Source of the DNA: Candidatus Gastranaerophilales bacterium
GTDB taxonomy: Bacteria; Cyanobacteriota; Vampirovibrionia; Gastranaerophilales; Gastranaerophilaceae
Length of the DNA: 64,000 bases
Assembly: GCA_944322855.1 (NCBI GenBank)
Contig: CALUQG010000001.1
Span: 124,001 to 188,000 of the forward strand
Reading direction: 5' to 3'
Made by a program: the position numbers and the translations under genes. Position 1 is the first letter of the stretch. Every line of letters starts with the position of its first letter. A model generated the notes under the pieces. It ran no database searches. It was not told the DNA's origin and saw only the letters and a program-made list of their open reading frames with translations. Of this stretch, positions 1-8,778 are shown piece by piece.

Positions 1-672
1 GGAACCTGTCCTCATGGGCTGCCGCTGGGTGCATGCCCTATATGCAACGGAATGAGCGGCGGAGGCGGTGCTTCAAATACAAAAAAAAATAAACCGCCTG
101 AAATGACCTGGAATGAATGTTATGCTATCGGACAGATGCTAAAAGCACAGAAGCTTGCCCGTCAGCATACACAACAAATGTTTGCTCAGCAAGACATGCA
201 GGCTCATTTGAACAATCTTCAAATGCAAATAAATGCACTCAAGACTGCTGCTATGAATAATTTGCCAAGACCTGTTGCCAAAATGGTAGTTGTGCTTGCA
301 GATGCTGTTTTGACTCCGGCAGCAAAAGTTTTACAGGCCGCTACTACAACTATTCAAAATATTGCAGCTGGTATATCTAAAGCAATAAATAATATAAAAC
401 AAAAAATTGTTGATATTGCGGACAAACTAACAGCTGTGATGGGTGAAGCAAAAGCTGCTATTCAGAAGAAAATAGATGAAAAATTTAAAGATATTAAAAA
501 GAAAATCTTTAACCTGTTTGGTCTTTCCGGTGCTGACAATGAAGAAGATGAAGAATTAAAAAGAATAGAAGAAGAAAAAAGGCTATTTGAACTTAACACA
601 GCAAAAGAAGCACTGTTTGAACTTTTTACAGCAGATGAACAAACAGAAAAACTAAATGAAAGCGACGAATAA
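1..672 (+). CDS. Unrecognised protein with N-terminal Cys/His motif (5' end cut by window edge)
   Basis: The reading frame is open to base 1, so the ATG at 52 is internal or at best an alternative start. Codons before it encode C-P-H-G-x-P-L-G-x-C-P-I-C-N-G-M followed by a Gly run. The spacing C-x-H-x6-C-x2-C could bind one zinc ion. After a short Lys/Asn-rich stretch the rest (about 190 residues) is predicted mostly helical, with an Ala/Val/Ile-rich amphipathic segment in the middle (around residues 75-120 counted from base 52) and a charged Glu/Lys tail. No signal peptide is visible because the true N-terminus is missing. The stop overlaps the next start by one base (TAATG), so it is translationally coupled to the following membrane-protein gene. 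I do not recognise the family. Coding status is very likely; function is unknown. Confidence 0.8.
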   Translation, partial: GTCPHGLPLGACPICNGMSGGGGASNTKKNKPPEMTWNECYAIGQMLKAQKLARQHTQQMFAQQDMQAHLNNLQMQINALKTAAMNNLPRPVAKMVVVLADAVLTPAAKVLQAATTTIQNIAAGISKAINNIKQKIVDIADKLTAVMGEAKAAIQKKIDEKFKDIKKKIFNLFGLSGADNEEDEELKRIEEEKRLFELNTAKEALFELFTADEQTEKLNESDE

Positions 673-2225
673 TGAGCTCCATCAATCCGTATCAAGACAT
701 AGAAACACGAAGACAATACAGAAATCATACAATATCCCAGCAGAAAAAGATTTCTGAAATAAAAGAAGGTGTAATAGTCAATTCCATGATAAAAGAACCG
801 CAGAATGAACAAATGTCTGATGCAGTTCCAAGCATTGAAAATATGTATGACAACCTCGTTATACCTGATAAAACAACAAAAACAGATGTTTTTACATATA
901 ACGACGATATCAAAGATTATGCAAAAAAACCTTTGCATAAATCATTAATGCCAATTTTTGCTTCAACTGTCGGGCTTTTTGGACTTCTTGCAGGCTCGAT
1001 GTTTGCAATGAAAAAAGCAGCGCAGTACAAAACAACCCTGAAACCGTGGCAAACTCTTCAGGAAATTACAAAGCATGTGTCAGTCAATGACGAACCTCAT
1101 CTGGCTATGCTTTTAATGATTAGAGATCCGAATTTTAGAAACATCATGGGCGCTCTTGGTGTTTTTGTTTTGAGTGCGGTAGGTTTTGTCGGAAAAAATT
1201 ATGTTGATGGAGTAAAAGAAGTCTGGGTAAGAAAAAAACAGGCAGATGTTCAAAAAGATTTGCAAGAAAAATTAATCGAAGTTGAAACAAAAAGCTTTTC
1301 AGGGAAAATGCAAATTTTGAGAAACATGCTCACAGAAAAAGCACGTGAGCTTGATACTGTTTTGCACAAAAATAACATAGGAAATGAAAATACAACTTTC
1401 AAAAAGTTTATATCTTTTAAAAATTCTGAAAAACAAAAATATCCCAATGAAAAAAACAGTACACTTCTTACTGCCGCAGGAATAACTCTAAGCAGTGCTG
1501 CTATTGGAGTTCTTGGCTGGCTTGCTTTTCGAAATCTCAGGCAGTCTGCAAAAATCTGCAATGATTTTGCCATAAAAACGCTAAAAGATTTCGGTGAAAA
1601 AATTCAAACGGCAGAAAACCCATCTGCTCTTGATTTAGAACGTTTGAAAAATACCATAGTTTCTTTAAATCTAAAAAAAGTTGAAATAGAAAACTTTTTC
1701 AAAAATGCAAAAAATCTGCCTCAAGATGAATTTGTTGCTCTAAACGGCAACAAATATAAAAGCTACAAAGATTATGTAATGCTGGAAGTTGAAAAGCTGA
1801 CTGACGAGGGGGCTGAAGCAATTGCAGGCAAACCTTCTTCCAAACCTGTTCTATTCTCATACACCGGCGATCTTTGTTCACATTTGTATAATATGATTGT
1901 CAATCCTGAAAGCCCATTGTTGAAACTTGTTTTTGCAGGCATGGCGGCAGTAACAACAATCGGATATGCCGGTTCAAAGACGGTTGAAGCTGTTAAGGAA
2001 GCTCAGGTTATCAAAGAAAATGCCAAAACAGAACTCGATTTACAAAAAAGGCTGGTCAGTGTCGAGCTTAAAAATTTTGAAACCAAAAAAAGAAGTGTTA
2101 TAGAACCGCTTGTAGAAGAATTTAGAGTTCAAGCAATGCAGGGCAAAGACAAAAATGAACTCAAAACACGTGCTGAAAATATTTTGTACGAAATCAAAAA
2201 TGGCCCTCCGTTTGTTTACTCATAA
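672..2225 (+). CDS. Multi-pass membrane protein with internal duplication, unknown function
   Basis: 517 residues, starting at the ATG that overlaps the upstream stop. Four hydrophobic segments are visible near residues 93-113, 158-178, 265-287 and 417-437. The protein looks duplicated. The segment after the second hydrophobic stretch (about 179-216; VKEVWVRKK, then DLQEKLIEVETKSF) resembles the segment after the fourth (about 438-477; VKEAQVIKEN, then DLQKRLVSVELKNF). The first and third hydrophobic segments head the two halves. The first 90 residues are polar and probably disordered. The post-membrane segments are charged helices that could form coiled coils. It lies in one transcription unit with the Cys/His-motif gene before it and a helical-repeat-like gene after it. 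I do not recognise the family; the duplication is seen by eye only. Confidence 0.85.
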   Translation: MSSINPYQDIETRRQYRNHTISQQKKISEIKEGVIVNSMIKEPQNEQMSDAVPSIENMYDNLVIPDKTTKTDVFTYNDDIKDYAKKPLHKSLMPIFASTVGLFGLLAGSMFAMKKAAQYKTTLKPWQTLQEITKHVSVNDEPHLAMLLMIRDPNFRNIMGALGVFVLSAVGFVGKNYVDGVKEVWVRKKQADVQKDLQEKLIEVETKSFSGKMQILRNMLTEKARELDTVLHKNNIGNENTTFKKFISFKNSEKQKYPNEKNSTLLTAAGITLSSAAIGVLGWLAFRNLRQSAKICNDFAIKTLKDFGEKIQTAENPSALDLERLKNTIVSLNLKKVEIENFFKNAKNLPQDEFVALNGNKYKSYKDYVMLEVEKLTDEGAEAIAGKPSSKPVLFSYTGDLCSHLYNMIVNPESPLLKLVFAGMAAVTTIGYAGSKTVEAVKEAQVIKENAKTELDLQKRLVSVELKNFETKKRSVIEPLVEEFRVQAMQGKDKNELKTRAENILYEIKNGPPFVYS

Positions 2226-2239
2226 GCAAGGATTAATTT

Positions 2240-2839
2240 ATGTATATAACCTCACCTACCTTCAAACAATTCTATTATTCTCAATCCATTGTCAGCAGCA
2301 GTATAAATAATTATCCGCAGCCGGATTTTAATAATATGGTTGAAAAATTTTGTGAAAGTTTTAAACTGCCTGATGAAAAATATAATTACTCACGGTTTGA
2401 TGAAGAACTGGCAGAAAAAATTTCTTCCTACAAAGATGGAGCAACAAAACCGGTTGTAAAACTGCTTTCTCAAACAGAAGACGAAACAAAAGCTACAGCA
2501 GGATTATATTTGTTAAACAGAATTATTGATGCCGGAGCAAAAAACGCAGGGGATTATTATCATGTAATTTCGAAATTCAATAATTCGGATTCGGCAAACG
2601 TGCAGACCATGCTTGCAGGTGTTTATAGAAAGACTCAAATACCTGACGGTTTTGCATCATTGATGACAATGTATTTGAAAAATCTCAAAAATCCAAAAAC
2701 AAAACCATTCAACCCTGATGAAGAAATCTGCGGTGCAATTCTTGCTTATCTGGGGAATAAAGAAATAACTGATGCTCTTCTGGACTACCTTAAAAAGAAT
2801 AATTCTATGAATGCAATGTCAAATTATTCCTGCCGCTAA
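2240..2839 (+). CDS. Small helical protein, unknown function
   Basis: 199 residues, 14 bases after the preceding stop, with an AAGGA-type ribosome binding site about 7 bases before the ATG. The N-terminus is Tyr/Ser/Asn-rich and looks disordered. The rest reads as short amphipathic helices (e.g. [20 protein letters not shown], then a similar segment near residues 110-135), loosely like HEAT-type helical repeats, but I cannot assign a family. No signal peptide or membrane segment is apparent. It is the last gene of the three-gene unit at the left edge. It may act with the two upstream proteins, which is inference from position only. Confidence 0.75.
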   Translation: MYITSPTFKQFYYSQSIVSSSINNYPQPDFNNMVEKFCESFKLPDEKYNYSRFDEELAEKISSYKDGATKPVVKLLSQTEDETKATAGLYLLNRIIDAGAKNAGDYYHVISKFNNSDSANVQTMLAGVYRKTQIPDGFASLMTMYLKNLKNPKTKPFNPDEEICGAILAYLGNKEITDALLDYLKKNNSMNAMSNYSCR

Positions 2840-2940
2840 AAATCACAAAATTTTATAAATACACAATTTTGGCATTATTTAAAGAGTTCAGTTCAATAAC
2901 AATTCTGAATGATATTGGCCCCGGCGGAATTTCTTTGCGC

Positions 2941-2976
2941 TTGACAAATTTGAATGAGCATATAAGATTGTATAAT
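2941..2976 (+). promoter_or_regulatory. Probable tuf promoter
   Basis: A consensus -35 TTGACA (2941-2946) is followed after 16 bases by TAAGAT (2963-2968); a perfect TATAAT lies slightly further on (2971-2976) and may be the alternative -10. A small hairpin GGGCAT-ATT-ATGCCC (about 2982-2996) sits just downstream in the roughly 100-base leader of tuf. Confidence 0.55.
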
Positions 2977-3078
2977 AAGAGGGCATATTATGCCCTAAAA
3001 TGCCAACCTAATTGGCCACACTATTTGAAAGATAATAGACAACGTAGTAGATATTTAGAACAAAAGGAGATTAATCTC

Positions 3079-4287
3079 ATGGCACGTGAAAAGTATGAAC
3101 GTACGAAACCGCACGTTAACATTGGTACAGTAGGCCACGTTGACCACGGTAAAACTACATTGACAGCAGCAATTACTTCTGTTTTGGCTGCAGCTGGACA
3201 AGCTCAAGCTAAAAAATTCGATGAAATCGATGCTGCTCCGGAAGAAAAAGCAAGAGGTATTACTATCTCTACTGCTCACGTAGAATACGAAACAGCAACA
3301 AGACACTATGCTCACGTTGACTGCCCCGGCCACGCTGACTATGTTAAAAACATGATCACAGGTGCAGCTCAGATGGACGGCGGTATTCTTGTTATCGCTG
3401 CTACAGACGGTCCTATGCCTCAAACAAGAGAACACATCTTGCTTGCTAGACAGGTTGGTGTACCTAGATTGGTTGTATTCTTGAATAAATGCGATATGGT
3501 TGATGATGAAGAACTTCTCGAACTCGTTGAAATGGAAACAAGAGAATTGTTATCTTCTTACGAATTCGACGGTGACAACATCCCTGTTATCAAAGGTTCT
3601 GCTTTGAAAGCTCTTGAAGCTGTTCAAGCTAATCCAAGCATTCAAAGAGGTCAAGACAAATGGGTTGACAAAATTTGGGAACTTATGGATGCAGTTGACT
3701 CTTACATCCCAACTCCTGAACGTGACCTTGACAAACCTTTCTTGATGCCTGTTGAAGACGTATTCTCTATCACAGGTCGTGGTACTGTTGCTACAGGCCG
3801 TGTTGAAAGAGGTAAAGTTAAAGTTGGTCAAGAAGTTGAAATCGTTGGTTTCGGCGAAACTAAAAAGACTACAGTTACAGGTGTTGAAATGTTCAGAAAA
3901 CTGTTAGACGAAGGTCTTGCAGGTGATAACATCGGTGCTTTGCTCCGTGGTATTGATAAAACTGAAATCCAGCGTGGTCAAGTATTGGCTGCTCCTGGTT
4001 CAATCACACCTCACACAAAATTCACAGCTAACGTTTACGTTTTGACTAAAGAAGAAGGCGGACGTCACACTCCTTTCTTCCCAGGTTACAGACCTCAGTT
4101 CTACATCAGAACTACTGACGTTACAGGTTCTATTAAATTTGACGGCGAAATGGTTATGCCTGGTGACAACGTTGTTATGGACGTTGAATTGATTGCTCCT
4201 GTAGCTATCGAACAAGGTATGAGATTCGCTATCAGAGAAGGCGGACGTACAGTTGGCGCAGGTGTTGTTGACAAAATCATCGCTTAA
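3079..4287 (+). CDS. tuf: Elongation factor Tu
   Basis: 402 residues, the normal length for EF-Tu, the GTPase that delivers aminoacyl-tRNA to the ribosomal A site. The P-loop GHVDHGKT is at residues 19-26, followed by the DCPGHADY and NKCD GTPase motifs and domains 2 and 3 ending in [12 protein letters not shown] chose the ATG at 3079 because AAAGGAG lies 7 bases upstream and the protein then begins [12 protein letters not shown] as in other EF-Tu. The frame stays open upstream but that part is the leader. Here tuf stands alone rather than in a str operon, with its own promoter and a strong terminator. Codon choice is more regular than in neighbours, as expected of a highly expressed gene. 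Confidence 0.99.
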   Translation: MAREKYERTKPHVNIGTVGHVDHGKTTLTAAITSVLAAAGQAQAKKFDEIDAAPEEKARGITISTAHVEYETATRHYAHVDCPGHADYVKNMITGAAQMDGGILVIAATDGPMPQTREHILLARQVGVPRLVVFLNKCDMVDDEELLELVEMETRELLSSYEFDGDNIPVIKGSALKALEAVQANPSIQRGQDKWVDKIWELMDAVDSYIPTPERDLDKPFLMPVEDVFSITGRGTVATGRVERGKVKVGQEVEIVGFGETKKTTVTGVEMFRKLLDEGLAGDNIGALLRGIDKTEIQRGQVLAAPGSITPHTKFTANVYVLTKEEGGRHTPFFPGYRPQFYIRTTDVTGSIKFDGEMVMPGDNVVMDVELIAPVAIEQGMRFAIREGGRTVGAGVVDKIIA

Positions 4288-4315
4288 TGATTTTTATACA
4301 ATACAATTAATTTTG

Positions 4316-4347
4316 AAACAGCTCTCGGGAAACCGGAGCTGTTTTTT
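4316..4347 (+). terminator. Intrinsic terminator of tuf
   Basis: AACAGCTC-(T)-CGG, loop GAAA, CCG-GAGCTGTT, then a run of T. An 11-bp stem with a single bulged T, starting about 28 bases after the stop codon. Confidence 0.9.
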
Positions 4348-4560
4348 ATTATGTAATGCTGATTATATTAATGAATACATATCCTTAGCTTTAAATTAAT
4401 AGTTAAGACAACAAATATATTCTGTTGTTTAATTATTTTTTAGAAATTACGTTTTACTCTAAAAAGTCTAATTTTATAGGAACTTCTAAATTCTATGTCG
4501 TGAATAAGTTTTTATGCTCATACTTTTTGTAAATATAAGTTTTAATCAATATTTTAATAA
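4348..4560. other. Intergenic spacer between tuf and rplL
   Basis: AT-rich spacer between two convergent units. The only structure I see is a weak inverted repeat, ACAACA/TGTTGT (about 4410-4432), followed by an AT-rich stretch; it could be a second weak terminator. No coding potential is apparent. Confidence 0.4.
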
Positions 4561-4561
4561 C

Positions 4562-4599
4562 AAAAAACCCGTCTTTATGGAAATAAAAACGGGTTTTTT
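4562..4599 (-). terminator. Terminator of rplJ-rplL, probably bidirectional
   Basis: Perfect 11-bp inverted repeat AAAAAACCCGT (4562-4572) / ACGGGTTTTTT (4589-4599). It is flanked by A on one side and T on the other, so it can act in both directions. It sits 22 bases beyond the rplL stop. Confidence 0.9.
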
Positions 4600-4621
4600 A
4601 ATTATATAATTTGAAACTCGA

Positions 4622-4999
4622 CTACTTGAGTTCAACAGTAGCGCCTGCAGCTTCCAATTGTTTTTTGATAGCTTCAGCATCTTCTTTTTTAACGCCTTCT
4701 TTAATAGCTTTAGGAGCAGCATCAACGAGGTCTTTAGCTTCTTTCAAGCCAAGTCCTGTGATAGCTCTAACTTCTTTCAATACAGCGATTTTGTTAGCAC
4801 CTGCAGATGCAAGGATAACATTTACTTCAGAAGCTTCATCAGCACCGCCTTCAGCAGCAGCACCGGCAGCAGGAGCAGCAGCAACTGCAACAGGAGCAGC
4901 AGCAGATACACCAAATTTTTCTTCCATAGCTTTTACAAGCTCAGCAGCTTCTAACAAAGTTAATTTTTCAATTGATTCTAAAATAGATTCTACGCTCAT
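4622..4999 (-). CDS. rplL: 50S ribosomal protein L7/L12
   Basis: 125 residues, normal length. An N-terminal dimerisation domain (about 1-30) is followed by an Ala/Gly-rich hinge (about 33-53). The conserved C-terminal factor-binding domain contains [20 protein letters not shown] and ends in ATVELK. It forms the flexible ribosomal stalk that recruits translation GTPases. The start has AAAGGAG upstream. It lies 64 bases downstream of rplJ and shares its leader and attenuator. Confidence 0.98.
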   Translation of the reverse strand: MSVESILESIEKLTLLEAAELVKAMEEKFGVSAAAPVAVAAAPAAGAAAEGGADEASEVNVILASAGANKIAVLKEVRAITGLGLKEAKDLVDAAPKAIKEGVKKEDAEAIKKQLEAAGATVELK

Positions 5000-5063
5000 T
5001 TTTTTCTCCTTTATTATTTTTTTATTTTAGTCGTAATTTTTGTCTTAAAAGACGTATTTAGCA

Positions 5064-5585
5064 TTAAGCTGATTTTTGTTTTGCAACAGCATCGATAGCT
5101 CTAACCAAACTGCTCATTACAGCATTGATAGAACCAACAATACCTGTAGCAGGTGAATTTACGCAGCCAAGCATTTTTGCGTAAAGTTCTTCTTTGGATG
5201 GTGTTTTTGCAAGTGCGTCAACCTGTTTTGCATCAAGCAACTGACCATCCAGCGCACCACAGATAATTTCTGCTTTTTTCTTGTCTTTGATGAATTTTTC
5301 AACAACTTTTGCTGCTGATACTTCGTCATCAAAACCAAATGCGATAGCTGTAGATTCTTTCATAGAATCAGAAAGAACTTCAAAATCTGTTCCTTTCATA
5401 GCTATCTTTGCTAATGTATTTTTTGTAACTGTATAGTCTGCACCTGCTTTTTGAAGAGCTCTTCTTAATTCTGTGATTTCTTCAACAGACAGACCTTTAT
5501 AGTTAGTCAAAATTGCTACTTTAGCCTTTTGAGCAGATTCTTTAATATGTGCTATTTTTTGTTCTTTAAAGGCTTTTGTTGCCAT
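5064..5585 (-). CDS. rplJ: 50S ribosomal protein L10
   Basis: 173 residues, normal length. It begins MATKAFKEQKIAHIKESAQK and has the L10 segment LRRALQKAGADYTVTKNTLA that contacts 23S rRNA; the C-terminal helix binds L7/L12 dimers. AAAGGAG precedes the ATG. It is transcribed with rplL. In bacteria the L10-L12 complex represses its own mRNA by binding the leader; a matching leader is visible upstream. The usual rplK-rplA genes are not adjacent; prmA lies upstream instead. Confidence 0.98.
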   Translation of the reverse strand: MATKAFKEQKIAHIKESAQKAKVAILTNYKGLSVEEITELRRALQKAGADYTVTKNTLAKIAMKGTDFEVLSDSMKESTAIAFGFDDEVSAAKVVEKFIKDKKKAEIICGALDGQLLDAKQVDALAKTPSKEELYAKMLGCVNSPATGIVGSINAVMSSLVRAIDAVAKQKSA

Positions 5586-5688
5586 AATTTGCTCCTTTGT
5601 TTTATATTTGTTCGGACGTAATCCTTAGAAAAACTCTGTGGATATGTCCATATCGACCTTCATTTTGTTTTGTAAAACCATAGATACT

Positions 5689-5721
5689 AAAAAATGATTT
5701 TACGTAAAACCGCAAAATCAT
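5689..5721 (-). terminator. Attenuator-like hairpin before rplJ
   Basis: Read on the minus strand: ATGATTTT, a 12-base loop, AAAATCAT, then a T run, about 105 bases before the rplJ start. It lies between the L10 leader and rplJ, where partial terminators occur in other bacterial rplJL operons, so part of the transcription may stop here. Confidence 0.65.
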
Positions 5722-5739
5722 CAGACAAAACTCTATTCC

Positions 5740-5850
5740 AGTGTTTTCGGCATCGGCTTAGCCGTTAGTGCCGGTTCTGATCCTCGACAGGCTTTTGATT
5801 TAAGGGGATTAGTTTAGTTTATTTCCGTACCCCACCTGTTGTCTGCGGTT
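5740..5850 (-). ncRNA. Ribosomal protein L10 leader
   Basis: On the minus strand the transcript leader carries CCGCAGACAACAGGTGGG, then an A/T-rich stretch, then CCTGTCGAGGATC and a G/C-rich arm with internal inverted repeats. ACAGG near the start can pair with CCTGT later. Sequence and position match the L10_leader RNA family, bound by the L10-L12 complex for autoregulation. Boundaries are approximate. Confidence 0.75.
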
Positions 5851-5860
5851 CGTATAAATT

Positions 5861-5889
5861 ATATTATTTTAAACATGCCCAAAAATCAA
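5861..5889 (-). promoter_or_regulatory. Promoter of rplJ-rplL
   Basis: On the minus strand TTGATT (5884-5889) and TAATAT (5861-5866) are separated by 17 bases, just upstream of the L10 leader. It starts about 40 bases beyond the prmA stop, separating the ribosomal genes from the acc-prmA unit. Confidence 0.65.
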
Positions 5890-5927
5890 CCATGATTAGT
5901 TACAAATATTAATATAAATTAATGCTG

Positions 5928-6839
5928 TTATTTTTGAACAACCAATGCCACCCATTGTTCTTGGGACAGTGTTTCAATCAGTTTAAGGCCTTGTTGTTCA
6001 ATTGCTTCAAGTACAACATCTTTCTTTTCGTCTAAAATACCGCTCAAGACCATATATCCTTGCGGCTTCATAATATTTTTCAGGTCTCCCATGATTTCAG
6101 CAAGGACATTGTGCAAAATATTTGCGCATACAAAATCGAACTGCTCTGAAAGCATATCTGCTGTTGCACATGAGAAATCAATTTTATTGTAAACTCCGTT
6201 TACCTGAGCATTGTCCTGAGCAACATCAATAACCAGAGGGTCATTATCTATTGCAACTGCATGTGTTGCGCCGAATTTTACGGCAGTTATTGCAAGTATG
6301 CCGGAGCCTGTTCCTATGTCAGCAATCTCATCGCCCTGCTTTACATATTTTTCAATTGCTTGGATACAAAGCTGTGTAGTTGCGTGCGTTCCTGTTCCAA
6401 ATGCTGAACCGGGATCAAGTGTTATCAGAATTTCATTTTTACCTGGACAGCATTCTTCCCATGAAGGACAAATTATGACATGGTCAGAGGCTTTTGTAGG
6501 CTTCCAGTGTTCTTTCCATTTTTGAGACCAGTCCTGATTGATTATTTTTTTTGCAGTTACTGTCCATTCACCGAGCTCATCATCTGTAAATCCTTCTTCT
6601 TTGAGTTCTTCTTTTGCGTTATCAAATACTTTTTGGATTTCAGACGGCTTAAAATCAGCTTCTTCGCATCTTATGTAGCCTTTTGCAATATTGTTGGTAG
6701 TTTCAATGAGTTCCAGGTCTTTGTATTTTTCTTCCGCTTGAACCACACCTTCGCACTCAAATCTTTCAAAGAAAACCTCGGTTACAAGTTCAATTGCATT
6801 AGGATTAATTTTTACAGAAACCTCAAAATAATCTTTCAT
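5928..6839 (-). CDS. prmA: Ribosomal protein L11 methyltransferase
   Basis: 303 residues, normal length. It uses S-adenosylmethionine to trimethylate ribosomal protein L11. An N-terminal L11-recognition domain precedes a Rossmann methyltransferase domain. The PrmA signature DPGSAFGTGTHATT is at residues 142-155, the SAM-binding motif DIGTGSG at 174-180, and a catalytic-region NILHNV follows. It is the last gene of the accD-accA-prmA unit, 21 bases after accA. Linkage to the ribosomal operon just downstream may be coincidental. Confidence 0.95.
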   Translation of the reverse strand: MKDYFEVSVKINPNAIELVTEVFFERFECEGVVQAEEKYKDLELIETTNNIAKGYIRCEEADFKPSEIQKVFDNAKEELKEEGFTDDELGEWTVTAKKIINQDWSQKWKEHWKPTKASDHVIICPSWEECCPGKNEILITLDPGSAFGTGTHATTQLCIQAIEKYVKQGDEIADIGTGSGILAITAVKFGATHAVAIDNDPLVIDVAQDNAQVNGVYNKIDFSCATADMLSEQFDFVCANILHNVLAEIMGDLKNIMKPQGYMVLSGILDEKKDVVLEAIEQQGLKLIETLSQEQWVALVVQK

Positions 6840-6860
6840 GTTATTTTATCCTCAAAAAAA

Positions 6861-7808
6861 TTAAGAATTAAAAACACCCATACGGCGGAATTTGTTGTAC
6901 CTGTCGTCTTTCAGCTGCTGCGGAGTCATGTTCTTGTATTCATCCAGTGCGGCTAAGATATCTTTTTTCAATTCTTCACCCATTGCTTCATAATCATAGT
7001 GAGCACCGCCAAGCGGTTCTTTAACAATACCGTCAATGATATTGTATTTTAACAAATCAGGGCCGGTAATTTTCAATGCCTCAGCAGCATCGGCTGCTTT
7101 TGCAGCATCTCTCCATAGAATTGATGCACATCCCTCCGGTGAAATAACTGTATAATATGCATGTTCAAGGACAAGAACCTTGTTTGCAACTGCCAGACCC
7201 AGAGCACCGCCTGAGCAGCCTTCTCCTGTTATAATAGCAATAATCGGTACTTCTAGTTTTGCCATTTCTTTTAAATTGACGGCAATAGCAATTCCCTGAC
7301 CGTGTTCTTCTGCTTTTATTCCGGGGTAAGCACCGGGGGTGTCAATCAAAGTAACTATTGGCAGCCCAAATCTGTTTGCGTGTTCAAAAAGTCTCAAAGC
7401 TTTTCTGTATCCTTCAGGCTGCGGCATACCAAAATTGTAGACAAGGTTTTCCTTTGTGGATTTACCTTTCACTGTCCCGACAATCATAACAGGGTAATTG
7501 TCTATTCTTGCAATACCGCCTACTATTGCTCTGTCATCTGTTCCTTCCCTGTCACCATGCATTTCGACAAAATCTTCCGTTATCAAATTGATGTAATCAA
7601 AAAAGTTTGGTCTATTGGGATGGCGAGCTATTTGAAGCTTTTGAGAAGGTTTCAAATTTTCATATAATTCTTTTTTGTACTCGTGGGATTGCTGCTCAAA
7701 GATTTCTATTTCTTTGGACAAATCCATTCCTGATTCTTCACTCATTTTTTTCAATTCTTCTATTTTTTCTTCTATTTTTGTTATAGGTTTTTCAAAATCT
7801 AATTTCAT
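6861..7808 (-). CDS. accA: Acetyl-CoA carboxylase carboxyltransferase subunit alpha
   Basis: 315 residues, normal length. With AccD it transfers carboxyl from biotin to acetyl-CoA, giving malonyl-CoA for fatty acid synthesis. Typical segments are HPNRPNFFDYI, the MHGDREGTDD stretch, the oxyanion-hole region (IDTPGAYPGIKAEEHGQG) and GEGCSGGALGLAV. It lies 31 bases downstream of accD, so the two subunits are made together. No biotin carboxylase or carrier gene is in the window. Confidence 0.98.
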   Translation of the reverse strand: MKLDFEKPITKIEEKIEELKKMSEESGMDLSKEIEIFEQQSHEYKKELYENLKPSQKLQIARHPNRPNFFDYINLITEDFVEMHGDREGTDDRAIVGGIARIDNYPVMIVGTVKGKSTKENLVYNFGMPQPEGYRKALRLFEHANRFGLPIVTLIDTPGAYPGIKAEEHGQGIAIAVNLKEMAKLEVPIIAIITGEGCSGGALGLAVANKVLVLEHAYYTVISPEGCASILWRDAAKAADAAEALKITGPDLLKYNIIDGIVKEPLGGAHYDYEAMGEELKKDILAALDEYKNMTPQQLKDDRYNKFRRMGVFNS

Positions 7809-7839
7809 ATTACCAAGTCCTGCCCAGTCTATAATATTT

Positions 7840-8703
7840 TTAGTGTTTATGTAATCTCAATATTTTTGCAAGAGTTGCTTTGAGTTCCGGTCTTTTTGCA
7901 ATAAGGTCAATTTGTCCGTGTTTCATAAGGTATTCTGCGGTTTGGAAATCTGCCGGCAGTTTTTGTCTTATTGTTTGTTCGATAACCCTTCTTCCTGCAA
8001 AGCCTATTCTTGCGCCTTGTTCGGCAATTATAATATCGCCTATTGTCCCGAAACTGGCTGTAACACCGCCATAAGTCGGATCAGTAAGAATGTTAATATA
8101 CAACAATTTTGCATCATTGAGTTTTGAAACAGCGCAGCTTGTTTTTGCCATTTGCATTAGAGAAAGTGCACTTTCTTGCATTCTGGCACCGCCTGAAGCC
8201 GTAACAGTCACAACCGGTAGTTTTTTCTCTAAAGCAAGTTCAATTATCCTTGTAACTTTTTCTCCTACAACACTGCCCATTGAGCCGCCCATGTATTCAA
8301 AATCCATAACTGCACAGGCAATTTCTTCGCCTTCAACTTTGCCTGTTCCTGTTATTACTGCATCATTGAGATTTGTTTTTTCTCTGGCTTTTTGCTGTCT
8401 TTCCGTATAAGGTTCTGTATCAATGAAATTCAAAGGATCTGATGGTGAAATATTTTCGAAATATTCCGTAAATGTTCCTTCGTCAAAAAGCTGATTAATC
8501 CTTGTTCTGGCATTTATTCTGAAATGGTATCCGCACTCTGGACAAACCATCATATGATGTTCGAGTTCTTTTCTTGGCAGCTGAGCGTTGCAATTAAAAC
8601 ATTTTACCCAGAGCTTGCCTATATTGTCGTCTATTTTAGGGTCAATCGGACGAGCCGCATGTTGTTCTTCTTTTCTGGTTTCAAACCAATCTTTTAGAGT
8701 CAT
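7840..8703 (-). CDS. accD: Acetyl-CoA carboxylase carboxyltransferase subunit beta
   Basis: 287 residues, normal length. The N-terminal zinc ribbon is visible as C-F-N-C near residue 36 and C-P-E-C near residue 55, followed by the crotonase-like carboxyltransferase fold (VVGEKVTRIIELA, TASGGARMQES, TYGGVTASF). It pairs with AccA encoded just downstream. The start has AAGGGG about 10 bases upstream. A TATAAT element (8753-8758, minus strand) lies in the short gap after the preceding LptD-like gene and probably drives accD-accA-prmA. Confidence 0.98.
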   Translation of the reverse strand: MTLKDWFETRKEEQHAARPIDPKIDDNIGKLWVKCFNCNAQLPRKELEHHMMVCPECGYHFRINARTRINQLFDEGTFTEYFENISPSDPLNFIDTEPYTERQQKAREKTNLNDAVITGTGKVEGEEIACAVMDFEYMGGSMGSVVGEKVTRIIELALEKKLPVVTVTASGGARMQESALSLMQMAKTSCAVSKLNDAKLLYINILTDPTYGGVTASFGTIGDIIIAEQGARIGFAGRRVIEQTIRQKLPADFQTAEYLMKHGQIDLIAKRPELKATLAKILRLHKH

Positions 8704-8752
8704 TTATACTTATTCCCCTTGTCACAATTTCAAACTTTGATAATTTTTCTAT

Positions 8753-8758
8753 ATTATA
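8753..8758 (-). promoter_or_regulatory. Probable -10 element of accD-accA-prmA
   Basis: Perfect TATAAT on the minus strand about 50 bases before the accD start; the -35 region is weak and AT-rich. Confidence 0.45.
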
Positions 8759-8778
8759 CTACAAACGTTATTTTTTAA

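Noticed and set aside
2869-3078. N-terminal extension of EF-Tu in frame with tuf
   Set aside because: The extension contains the promoter, a hairpin and the ribosome binding site. The protein from 3079 starts exactly as other EF-Tu proteins do.
4611-5030. Open frame of 139 codons on the plus strand opposite rplL
   Set aside because: It is the antisense reading of the Ala-rich L7/L12 gene, Ser/Ala-rich by codon complement, with no ribosome site.
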